From Phyllostachys edulis (lineage: Eukaryota; Streptophyta; Magnoliopsida; Poales; Poaceae), in assembly GCA_036346405.1 (NCBI GenBank), contig CM070567.1, positions 44,193,633-44,257,632 of the forward strand: a DNA stretch of 64,000 nt, given 5' to 3'. The translations under genes were made by a program, and so were the position numbers. Numbering within the stretch: position 1 is the first letter of the stretch; each line of letters begins with the position of its first letter. Positions 1-9,031 of this stretch are shown in pieces. The notes under the pieces were generated by a model. That model did no database searches. It had not been told where the DNA came from and was given only the letters and a program-made list of their open reading frames with translations.

Positions 1-1130
1 GGAATAATAGTTTTTGTGTGATCAAGGTCATCGACATAATGTCGACAACCGCCCATTTCTACCGTTATCTAAGCATTGCTAAGCATTACCAACGTAAACT
101 ACTAAGTGATAAGAGTCCATCTATCGAACTCTAAATCACAGCAAGATAATCCTAGTCTTAGTAGTAGAGAATGAACATTTACCTACAGAATGTGCATCCA
201 TAGGATTACTAACGATATTTTAACACAAAGTAGCATGCATACATATAAGTGAAACAAAGTATTAAGCTTTAAAGTAATGGGACAATAATGGGATATGATC
301 AAACTTCTTGCCTTGCTGGTTTTGCTCAAAATGTTGCTGAGGATCACTCACGGGATCAACACACTCGTCGGCACCTAACGAAAAGGCGAAAAGAATCGAT
401 AAGAACGACGAAAACCACAAAGACTGCACAGCAAACAAACTCCAAATGCTTTGAAATTTCTACAGTAGCAAGAGGATGATTTTTAGGGAATTTAGCAACA
501 AGAACCAATTGATTTGGATTCTCAATGCAAAAGATATGAGCAAAACCAATCTGCTCAGCCCTAAAAATTGCAATCTGCTACTATTCACTAATTTAATTAT
601 TTGGCAACATTTTCTAGAGAGGTGGTGTTACTGAGATTTTTACTGTAAAACCAGCACCTCATGAGATGAATAACACAATTGAGTTCATCTCATTTGGAGC
701 TATTATGCATGTTTTATGATTTTTCAAAGATAAGATAAGGAGCACAACTAAAATGCACCCACAAAGCTTTTGAAAATAGTGACATGCCTACATCCAATCC
801 TAACATTTAGTGCACTAACATAGGAAGCCAACAAAGTTGGATTCACTCAAAAATAATCTACAGAGATTTACTTATGCATTTTACAAGTTAAATGAATTTT
901 TAATGAAACATTTAAAGTTAGTTTTGAAATTTATTTACAAAACCATTGTCTGGAGCTGAATTGGGCCCATAACCATTTTTAGATTAGAGCCTGGTCCAAA
1001 CCAGAGCTACAGAAATTTGAATCACCTTATTTGGATTTAGAATGAATTAGTTATGCATTTTCAAAGTTCATACCTTTTTCAGTTCATAAAATAACAGCTC
1101 TCTGGAATTTCCTAAAAACCAATAAGACAG
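1..1130. other. AT-rich stretch without recognisable gene
   Basis: No coding region or repeat family is recognisable here. The stretch is AT-rich, and the one short ORF (288-479) has no recognisable motif. It may be the distal part of the long E1 LTR that dominates the next kilobases, but no second LTR copy lies in the window to test that. Confidence 0.4.
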
Positions 1131-1395
1131 GGGAGGACATGAGCCATAGATCTTGAATCTAACGGCTCAAGACCTCCCAGAGAACATCGCACATGCGCGC
1201 TCGCGAAGGTCCAGAGGTCATGGGCCGTTGATCTTGGATCCAACGGTCCCTGTCCTCCCAGCAACGCGCACGCGCGAGCGAGAGGGGAGGTCGTGGCCGT
1301 TGATGCTGCATCCAACGGACCACAACGATAGAGGGAGGACCGGAATGGTCCAGATCTAGCGAGGGAGGTCCTAAATGGCAGAGATGAGGTCTTAA
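1131..1395. repeat. Block of palindromic GAGGTC units (block 1)
   Basis: Repeated motifs of the form GAGGTC-(g/a)tgg-CCGT, about 10-20 unrelated bases, then ATCCAACGG-C-GACCTC, so that each pair can fold as a short hairpin. Three to four degenerate units are visible (around 1137-1184, 1205-1258 and 1285-1325). The same motif returns at 2325-2420 and 3480-4345, so the intervening gypsy fragment at 1396-2311 probably inserted into one larger GAGGTC-rich tract. The function is unknown. Confidence 0.6.
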
Positions 1396-2311
1396 CGGCT
1401 CAGACTGATGAGGACATCACTTCTTCGGATACACACAACAATCCTCCACTTGACATTCAAGGACCACTCACTAGAGCTCGCGCCCGACAATTGAATTTAC
1501 AGGTGAGCTCGTTCCTAAGTACTTCTTTTTGTTCATTTGAGAATCGATTGCTACCTAATGATTTAATTATGATTAGGAACCATGGAGAGGACCTGGAAGT
1601 ACTTGGAGAAGGGCTACGAGGCGCACAAGTCCAGCGAGGGCGGTCGAATCATGTTGGAGGCCCAACTCAAGCCGACTTCGAATCCAATTCGGAGTCCAGG
1701 ACCAGGCCGCACTAAAACGGACGCCCAGATCGCATCCCGGCTCCATTTTGGACGTTCCACATATGTATGGAAAGCTGAGAAGACGACCTTTCCAATGGCT
1801 CTAGTCCCATATCAAAATTCCTTCTGAGTCAACGGGAATCGTCGAAACAAGTGGGCATTCAGAATCTGTCAGGGTGCTGCGCCACCGCCTTTTGGGCCGC
1901 TCGGCTTTGTATCGTGTTGGAGCCCATTAGGGCGCGCGTCCAGGGTTTTGCACGCCCCTCAGTCCTTTATATCCAGCCGCCACCCCCACCATTAGGGTTG
2001 GGTTTTGCTTAGATTAATTCTGTCTTGAACAGTTTCGCGTTCATCGGTTTGTGAGACCCCAACTTTTGAGTGCTAAAACAATACATCCGCAATTCCGCTT
2101 GTGTTCTTCCTTGTTCTTGCTTGTGTTCTTCGATTCGCAGCGCAGGATTAGCCTTCTTGGCGAGGTCAACCGGCTGTGCACGGTTGATAACATGAGGAGA
2201 CGTGGTGCTGCGATTGCGGGTTCGAACGTGTTGTTCGGAGTTTAATCGATTTGTGTCGCGCCTCCACTAAATCGAACATATCCGAACTGTTGGAAGATTG
2301 GGACCCGTTCC
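1396..2311 (+). mobile_element. 3' end of a Ty3/gypsy retrotransposon (pol tail plus LTR), nested fragment
   Basis: The fragment opens in the middle of a reading frame (1401-1715) carrying the motif GPLTRARARQLN, which I associate with the C-terminal tail of some grass gypsy polyproteins. The following sequence looks like an LTR: it has a TATA-like CTTTATATCC at about 1967-1976, then a T-rich leader, and ends near 2300 just before the GAGGTC palindromes resume. No primer-binding site, RT or integrase is present. It is truncated on its 5' side and nested in the E1 LTR tract. The exact LTR start cannot be fixed because only one copy is in the window. Confidence 0.55.
1401..1715 (+). pseudogene. 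gypsy polyprotein C-terminal tail (fragment)
   Basis: An open frame of about 104 codons with no local start. It reads through an acidic/serine-rich stretch into PLTRARARQLNLQVSSFL and stops at 1713-1715. A start assigned at 1491 would be a TTG codon and is not a real initiation site, because the frame is open upstream. No enzymatic domain is present. The tail motif is known to me from plant gypsy polyproteins; the assignment rests on that alone. Confidence 0.45.
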
Positions 2312-2489
2312 CATCCACAGCACCTCGAGGAGGTCCGGGCGGCTAAGATCTCACCGGAGGAGGTCCTGGACGTTCAAGATCCCCCAGTGGGAGGTCTTGA
2401 ACGGCCCAGATCTAGAGCCCTGGCCAAGACGCATGCTGCTGAAAACAAGGAGTTAAAGCGCGCGGGACAACGAGGAGGTCCAGGCGCGT

Positions 2490-2553
2490 TAAGACAGCAG
2501 TAAATGCTCCCAATGATGGAGCATTTACTGCCCCAAATCTTGGTCTTAACGGC
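2490..2553. repeat. Stem-loop with 14-bp perfect stem
   Basis: GCAGTAAATGCTCC (about 2498-2511) is followed by a 7-base loop and its exact complement GGAGCATTTACTGC. A second, outer pairing (GTTAAGAC with GTCTTAAC) flanks the stem, separated by a small bulge. It lies in the E1 LTR beyond the TATA box, so it would be in the transcribed leader. No function is known. Confidence 0.6.
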
Positions 2554-3150
2554 ACGCGCTGGACTTCCCGTTCCGACAAGAACTTCAACGCAAAGATGTG
2601 GTCAATGCCGGCGATGCAGACCTCGCCGGCGACAACCAAGGGTACCCACGTGTGCGCAATAGTGTTGCGCACAAAATGGGCTCACTCTCGACGGCGGCGA
2701 CGGCCTTGAACGCCGGCGAGCCGGAGATGACAAAGGTGACAAGCACGGCCGAAATGCAACATTTGAAGAAAAGCTCCGCAGCGATTCACACAGCGAGGTG
2801 CCCAGCTCTAAGGACTATCAGGAGGTTACCTGGAGGTCCTGAGGAGCTGAGGAGGTCGTGGGCGAGGAGGACCGGCGCTGGAGAAGATGAGGAGCTCCAC
2901 GGCCAAAAGCTCTAGCTCCAGCTCCCAGTGAGGCCTCCTTTGAAAATGTCCCAACTAAACAAGTTAGGACTTGTCACAGAGGGTAATGGCACAAATAAAA
3001 GTGAGGAATGGAGAGGAGAAGCCCAGGGACCCTCTTCCACTGAGGAGCTCCAACAATGGCGGCCAAGGAGAGCTTCGGGTGGTTTGAGCTCCACAGAGCC
3101 GAGAGCAAAAGTGAGATGTGTAAAAGAGGCCAAGGAAGACCATGGGGAGA

Positions 3151-3157
3151 TTTTATA
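3151..3157 (-). promoter_or_regulatory. TATA box of the E1 LTR
   Basis: TATAAAA on the minus strand, preceded by a purine/pyrimidine-mixed U3 and followed by a pyrimidine-rich leader, as in plant LTR promoters. It is the only TATA-like site so placed in this LTR. Transcription would start about 25-30 bases further down (near 3120-3125). The inference rests on position and sequence only. Confidence 0.5.
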
Positions 3158-3479
3158 CCTAGGGCAACAGAGGTCCTGCACCACGGGTTAAGCTCATGGT
3201 GAGCTTAGCCCATGGGAGGTCCATGGCTCGGACAAGATGGAGGGGACAGGTGTAGGTAGGTCAGGGCATGGCATAGGGGCGGAAAGGAGCTGACACGCAT
3301 TTAATGCTGGCCTGCATAGAGCCGTTGGGACATGACCTGACCTGCACACCCACCCATGGCTCTCGCACGCGTGACAGAGAAAGGAGAAGAACAGGGCAAG
3401 GCCTCCACCGCTGGATGAAAAGATAGGGAGGTCCTGGCCCTCCGATTTGAGTTTGAAACGGTACGATTTAAGTGACTGA

Positions 3480-4345
3480 GAGGAGGTCACAGCCCTCAGA
3501 TTTGGACCGGGGAGGTCGTGACCTTTAGATCACCACCCCGCTGATGCGCAAAGGAAAAGGGGACAGGAGGTCCAAGGCGTTGGATCTAAATCCAACGGTG
3601 CGGACCTGATGGGAGGACTTAACGCTACGTGCGATACTGCCAAAGACGTGGAGGTCATGGCCTTTGGATCTCGATCCTAGGGCGCACAACAGATGGGGAC
3701 GTCTTAGGCGCCAAGCAAGAAGCGCGAAGGAGGTCGGAGACCGTTGGATTTTAATCAATGGTGCCGATCAAGTGAGGAGGTCTCGAGCCTTGCGCGTAAG
3801 CGCAAAGGTCATGGCCTTTAGATTTAGATCTAAGGGCTCACAGAGTGGTCCGAACGGCCCACTCAACAGAGACCGTGCGATCTAAATCTAATGGCTAAAA
3901 AAAAGGATGGTCCGAACAGCCCACAAATCTCGCACGTTGAAACGAGATCCAATGGCAAGGAGAGGACAAGGGAGGTCATGGCCGTGAGATTTACATCTAA
4001 CGGCTATGACCTCACGCGGGTGGGAGGTCTGATGCGCACAAAGCAAGGGGAGGTCGTGGCCGTAGATTTTAATTCCAACGGCGCACAACACAAGATGGGG
4101 GAGGTCTTTGCGCTTTGATAACAAGGGGAGGTCGTGGGCTGTGGGATTTGATCCAACGGCTACGACCTCAACAAGGTGGGAGGTCTGAGTGGTTTGAAAG
4201 CGAGGGGAGGTCATGGCCATGGATCCTTGATCCAACGGCTATGACCTTGATGAGGTGGGGAGGTCCTTGCGGTGTTGACCGCGGAGGAGGTCATGGCGGT
4301 TGGATGTTGATCCAACGGTTACAACCTCATCAAGGTGGAAAGGAG
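3480..4345. repeat. Array of palindromic GAGGTC units (main block)
   Basis: Roughly a dozen degenerate units of 55-75 bases. Each opens with GAGGTC(G/A)TGGCC(G/A)T(T)(G/A)GAT and many close with the inverse, ATCCAACGGCTA(T/C)GACCTC. The clearest hairpins are near 3975-4015, 4127-4170, 4205-4250 and 4288-4330. Unit length and sequence drift, so this is not a simple satellite. It sits in U3 of the E1 LTR. Confidence 0.7.
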
Positions 4346-4787
4346 GTCTGGTCAGTTGCAGTTGCGGTTGGGTTTAGCCCACTTTGGAAAGTGGCTCAAG
4401 CCCAAGGAACAGTGCAACGTTATGAATTCAATTTTCAATAGCTGAGACTTTGCAGAATTATTTGAGATAGCAAAACAACTCCAAAATTTATGAAATTTTA
4501 ACTGGAGCTTGCTGACATTAGGATTAACCTTACATAAAATTTTCAGAGGTTTTTATGCAATGCATTTTTCTCAGGAAATTCATTAAGGCTGTTCAAGGGT
4601 TTGTTTTGACAAGTTGAAAATGAGTTGGACTTTTGTCAACAAGAGCTTTGTGTTTTTGGAAAACACAACTCTTGGACAAGAATTTTAGGTGAGTTCAAGA
4701 GTTTCAAGATGTGAGAAAAAGTTTTAACTTCTACACATTTAATTACATTTGAAACAAACACCTGTTTATACATTTGGGATGTTATAA

Positions 4788-4803
4788 AATCCCCCCCCCC
4801 TTA
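4788..4803 (-). other. E1 polypurine tract
   Basis: On the minus strand this is TAAGGGGGGGGGGATTT. It lies just past the chromodomain stop and just before the LTR, in the place of the plus-strand priming site of gypsy elements. The conserved AATCTCGGGACGAGATT that precedes it also precedes the E2 polypurine tract near 19741, showing that the families are related. Confidence 0.7.
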
Positions 4804-4830
4804 CAGAAATCTCGTCCCGAGATTTTGGGC

Positions 4831-5751
4831 TTACTCGGAAAAGAAGGAAGGGTAGTCGGCACGCAGACAATCTTCCCTTTCCCATGTAGCTTCATCCTCG
4901 GAATGGTTCGACCACTGAACTTTAAGGAACTTGATGGAACGATTCCTAGTTCTTCGTTCAGCCTCTTCGAGTATGCGAACAGGGTGCTCGCGATAGGTCA
5001 AATCGGGTTGGACATCAAGAGTTTCTAACGGAGCTTCCTTAGTTGGAACACGGAGGCACTTCTTCAACTGGGACACATGGAACACATCATGTACCCCCTC
5101 AAGTGCAGCAGGCAACTCCAACTTGTAAGCAACAGCTCCTTTCTTCTCGATAATGCGGTAGGGACCCACATACCGAGGAGCTAACTTGCCCTTGACGCCG
5201 AAACGTTGATGGCCCTTCAAAGGAGAGACTTTGAGATAAACAAAGTCATTAGGCTCAAAACTCAACTCGCGACGACGGCGATCCGCATAGCTCTTTTGCA
5301 TGGATTGAGCTGTGCGAAGACGCTCACGAATAAGCTGAACCTGACTCTCGGCCTCATTGATCGAGTCCGGACCAAAGAAAGGTTTCTCGCCGGTCTCAGA
5401 CCAATACAACGGGGTTCTGCACTTTCTCCCGTATGAGGCCTCGAAAGGTGCCATGCCGAGACTGGCCTGAAAGCTGTTGTTGTAAGAAAACTCGGCGAAT
5501 GGTAAGCATTTCTCCCAATGCTTCCCATAAGAAAGAACACAAGCACGGAGAATGTCTTCCAAAACTTGGTTGACCCTCTCGGTCTGACCATCAGTTTGGG
5601 GATGATATGCTGAGCTGAAAGCAAGATGGGTTCCCATAGCCTCTTGTAGACTATGCCAAAAACGAGAGGTGAATAAAGATCCACGATCCGACATAATCGT
5701 CTTCGGCACACCGTGCAAACTCACGATGCGGACTATGTAGAGCTCTGCCAA
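4831..5751 (-). pseudogene. E1 integrase C-terminal half plus chromodomain
   Basis: About 306 codons open on the minus strand. The sequence opens with AELYIVRIVSLHGV of the integrase core, then the second catalytic aspartate in SDRGSLFTS and the catalytic glutamate in DGQTERVNQ. A GPY/F-like region follows (APRYVGPYRIIEKKGAVAY), then a C-terminal chromodomain (HPVRILEEAERRTRNRSIKF to TWEREDCLRADYPSFF) that in this clade directs insertion to chromatin marks. It is in frame with the upstream RT-integrase part and separated from it only by a TGA at 5761-5763. It ends close to the polypurine tract, as usual. It cannot be made as one polyprotein without suppression of that stop. Confidence 0.85.
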
Positions 5752-5760
5752 AAGACCTAC

Positions 5761-7701
5761 TCAAAGGTCAGTCTTGACAGGAAGGAAATGTGCCACCTTA
5801 GTCAATCGATCGATGACGACCCAAATGGCATCATTCTTCTTCGGGGACGTGGGTAGACCGGTGATGAAATCCATTCCAATCGAATCCCACTTCCACTCAG
5901 GCACTGGAAAAGGCTGAAGCAGTCCAGCTGGACGCTGATGTTCGGCCTTCACACGACAACACACGTCGCACTCGGCAACGAACTTCGCAATCTCCCTTTT
6001 CATTCGGGTCCACCAAAATCCATGACGGAGATCTTGATACATCTTTGTGGCCCCTGGATGAATGGACAAAGGTGAATCATGGGCTTCGCGGAGGATCAAA
6101 TTCCGCAACTCCATGTCCTTTGGAACCACAAGGCGTTGTCTGAACCTCACAACGCCATGCTCATCCTCAGAGAAGCACTTGGCTATTCTGTTCTTGACAT
6201 TTTCCTTGATTTTGTTCACTCCAGGATCCGATTGTTGAGCGGCCTTGACACGATCCACCAAGGTTGGTTGCACAACCAAGGTAGCGAGGAAACCATGCTC
6301 AACCAAACCCAAGTTGAGACGCTGAAACTCCTCAAGAAGGGTGGGCTGAAGCTCCTTGAGCGATAAGGCATTACAATGCGCTTTGCGACTAAGCGCACCG
6401 GCAACGACATTAGCCTTTCCCGGATGGTAGTGAATACCCACGTCATAGTCCTTGATCAACTCCAACCATCTCCTTTGCCTGAGGTTCAGATCTGGCTGGG
6501 TGAACAAATACTTCAAGCTTTTGTGATCCGAATACACTTCACAATGATTACCAATAAGGTAATGTCGCCAAATCTTAAGCGCATGAATCACAGCAGCTAA
6601 CTCCAAGTCATGGGTAGGATAGTTGAGTTCATGAGGTCTCAATTGCCTTGATGCATAGGCCACTACCTTGCCCTCCTGCATAAGGACACAACCGAGGCCT
6701 CGACGAGAAGCATCGCAATAGATATCGAAGCTCTGATGGATATCGGGAAGAACGAGAATGGGAGCGGTGGTCAAACGCTTCTTGAGCACTTGGAAACTTT
6801 CCTCACACTCAGCGGACCACACGAACTTCTTGTCCTTCTTGAGCAACTCCATCATCGGTTTCGCGATCTTGGAGAAGTTCTCGATAAAGCGACGATAGTA
6901 TCCCGCTAAACCGAGGAAACTCCGCACATCGGTTACCGAACGGGGCTGACTCCACGATAGCACATCGCTGACCTTGCTAGGATCAACGGTCACGCCTCCT
7001 GCTGAAAGCACATGGCCCAAGAAGGCCACTTCCTTCAACCAGAACGTGCACTTGCTGAACTTCGCATACAGCTGGTGCTCACGTAGCTTGCCCAACACAA
7101 GCTTCAGATGCTCGGCGTGTTCCTCATCGTTCTTGGAATATATAAGAATATCATCGATGAAGACCACGACAAACTTATACAAATACTCCATGAACACCGA
7201 ATTCATGAGGTTCATGAACAAGGCAGGAGCGTTGGTCAAGCCGAACGACCTGACGGTATACTCGTACAAGCCATAACGAGTGGAGAAAGCCGTCTTGGGA
7301 ATATCCTCAGGTCGGATACGAACTTGATGATATCCCACTCTCAAATCAATCTTGGAGAAAACCTGAGCTCCAGATAATTGATCAAAGAGATCATCGATGC
7401 GGGGTAAAGGATACTTGTTCTTTACCGTCACTTCATTAAGCGAACGGTAATCTACACACATGCGCAAAGTATCGTCCTTCTTCTTAACGAAGATAGCCGA
7501 ACAACCCCACGGAGATGAGCTAGGGCGGATGAAACCCTTCTCTTGAAGCTCATTAAGTTGCTTCTTCAACTCCACCAACTCATTCGGTGGCATCCGGTAA
7601 GGCCTCCTCGAAATCGGGGCGGTACCGGAAGCCAACTCGATGACGAACTCGAGATCCCAAACTAGTGGCATCCCTGGAAGATCCTCGGGAAAGACATCCA
7701 T
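5761..7701 (-). pseudogene. E1 reverse transcriptase, RNase H and N-terminal integrase
   Basis: 646 codons open on the minus strand. The RT has its first catalytic aspartate in FSKIDLRVGYHQ (about residue 119) and the FIDD box at about 181-184. The RNase H aspartate is in IYCDAS (about 327-332). The integrase zinc-binding HHCC and the first core aspartate in GMDFITGLP come near the end. The frame then meets a single TGA; the rest of integrase continues in the same frame. It opens inside the gypsy PR-RT linker (DVFPEDLPG), so the annotated ATG is only the first in the open stretch, not a true start. This is the best-preserved pol frame in the window apart from that stop. Confidence 0.88.
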
Positions 7702-9031
7702 GAAGTCACATACTGTTGGGACTTCACGAATATCGAGCTAGCTTCGCTTCAAGTCTTGAAGAGATGAGGGCTGACAGCCTTGGCGAACAAGCTTAACCCG
7801 CCACGGAGGGGTCAGTGAGATAGATGAGTTTCCGGGCACAATCGATTTGCCCCATATGCTGAGACAACCAATCCATGCCTAGAATCACATCTAAGCTCGC
7901 TGCATTGAGGAGAATAAGATTCACCACAAACCTTACTCCCTTGATCTCGATAGGAACATCCTGCAGATCCAACTCGGCTCTCAACTCCGAACCGGGAGAG
8001 CGAATGAACAACGGGACCAACAGAGGAGCAAGCAGAAGATCACTAGCAAAGAAAGAAAAGATCGAGATACAAAAGAATGAGATGCTCCGTAATCGAACAA
8101 AAGCGATAGCGTGGATGGGAGTTAACAAGAAGCGCACCCAACACGGCGTCAGCGCCTCAGCGCCTCCTCGGCGGAGATGGCGTTGACGATCCGCCGCCAC
8201 GCCTTTGGGCTCACGGGGACAATCTTCGATCTGAGAAGATCCACCACCTTGCCCGCATCCTCCATTAGGACGAGGGGCTGCTCTAGTCTTCTTAGGGCAT
8301 TGATTTGCATAATGCCCCTTTTGGTTGCGCAAAAGGCAAGTGACCCGGCAATGGGTTGCGGGGCCACGGTGACTCACAGTGCACGTGGTCGGGCACGACT
8401 GCGAAGAACGAGGGCAGTCTTGACAACCTCGGGGTGCTAAAACTGAGCACGGACCCCGAGTGCCCGGTGGGAATGGGAAGAACCGCCCTGGACGACTTGT
8501 AGGACTCCCACTTGCGCTTGCAGGAATCCACAAGCTCCCTTCCAGAATGCTCCGCGACGATGGCCTTGTTGACCAAGGTCTGGAAATCAGGGAAGTCGAT
8601 GATGGATAGCTTGTCCTTAAGCTCCTCAAACAAGCCACCCCTGAACTTTGCTTGCTTGGCCATATCAGTGGCCACATCCTCGGGAGCATAACGAGCTAGA
8701 TGGTTGAACTCGTACACATACTCCACGACTGAGCTACGCCCTTGCTTGAGGGCGAGAAACTCCTGCTTCTTGATGTTCATCAAGCCGGCAGGGATATGAG
8801 ATCGACGGAAGGCGACGAAACTCCTCCCGGTGACGGTGGATCAGGAGTCGCATGGCGAGAAAGCTCTCCCACCATGACAAAGCTGCACCCTCTAGCTGGT
8901 GCGATGCAAGCAAGCGCCTTCTCGTGCTCCCTGCATCACAGCGATCTTGAGCTTCCGCTCCACTGAGGCAAAGCCGATTGCCTCAGATCGAGCGGGTCCT
9001 CGACCGAAAAGGTGGGGGCTGGCATCAGAAT
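7702..9031 (-). pseudogene. E1 gag and protease remnant (frameshifted)
   Basis: Recognisable pieces in changing frames are: a gag capsid stretch (NIKKQEFLALKQGRSSV to about 8500), a degenerate zinc knuckle (QKGHYANQCPKK) near 8290-8340, and the protease end with the marker VILGMDWLSQHMGQIDCA near 7840-7890. The usual DSGASHSF protease motif is not readable. A frameshift near 7795 and an in-frame stop near 7740 separate this from RT. Further up, gag fragments (FSVEDPLD near 9000) continue to about 9031 and then stop where E2 begins. Confidence 0.75.

Larger units (their letters stand above)
2312..4787 (-). repeat. E1 3' LTR (long, minus strand; lower boundary uncertain)
   Basis: It begins right after the polypurine tract with the minus-strand sequence TATAACATCCCAAATG, close to the TGTAACATCCC start common in Tekay-type LTRs. 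A minus-strand TATA box lies at 3151-3157 with a plausible leader below it. Most of the U3 half is an array of palindromic GAGGTC units. If the proportions match the E2 LTR (more than 3 kb after its TATA box), the LTR may continue to the window start, interrupted by the gypsy fragment at 1396-2311. No second copy is available to set the end. Confidence 0.55.
2312..9031 (-). mobile_element. E1: decayed minus-strand Ty3/gypsy chromovirus (Tekay/Del-like)
   Basis: Read on the minus strand the order is broken gag (about 9031-8290), protease remnant (to 7793), RT-RNase H-integrase (7701-5761), integrase C-terminus with chromodomain (5751-4831), polypurine tract (4803-4788), then 3' LTR (from 4787 downward). 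The 5' LTR and gag N-terminus are absent: gag stops abruptly at about 9031, where the plus-strand element E2 begins. The gene order RT-RH-IN and a C-terminal chromodomain are diagnostic of plant chromoviruses. Its pol closely resembles that of E2, so the two are related families lying in opposite orientation. Confidence 0.85.

Noticed and set aside
3480..4345. CRISPR-like regular repeats
   Set aside because: Units are degenerate, have no fixed spacer length, and lie in a plant LTR. No array of identical repeats and no cas genes.
2412..4441. ORFs of 70-115 codons on both strands of the E1 LTR
   Set aside because: No motif; they follow the GAGGTC repeat composition and overlap on both strands.
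5206..7377. Plus-strand ORFs over the E1 pol region
   Set aside because: Antisense shadows of the strongly supported minus-strand RT-integrase frame.
9020..9030. TGGCATCAGAA just before the E2 5' LTR as a primer-binding site
   Set aside because: It lies upstream of the LTR on the same strand and reads as E1 gag codons on the other strand; the real site is at 13710.
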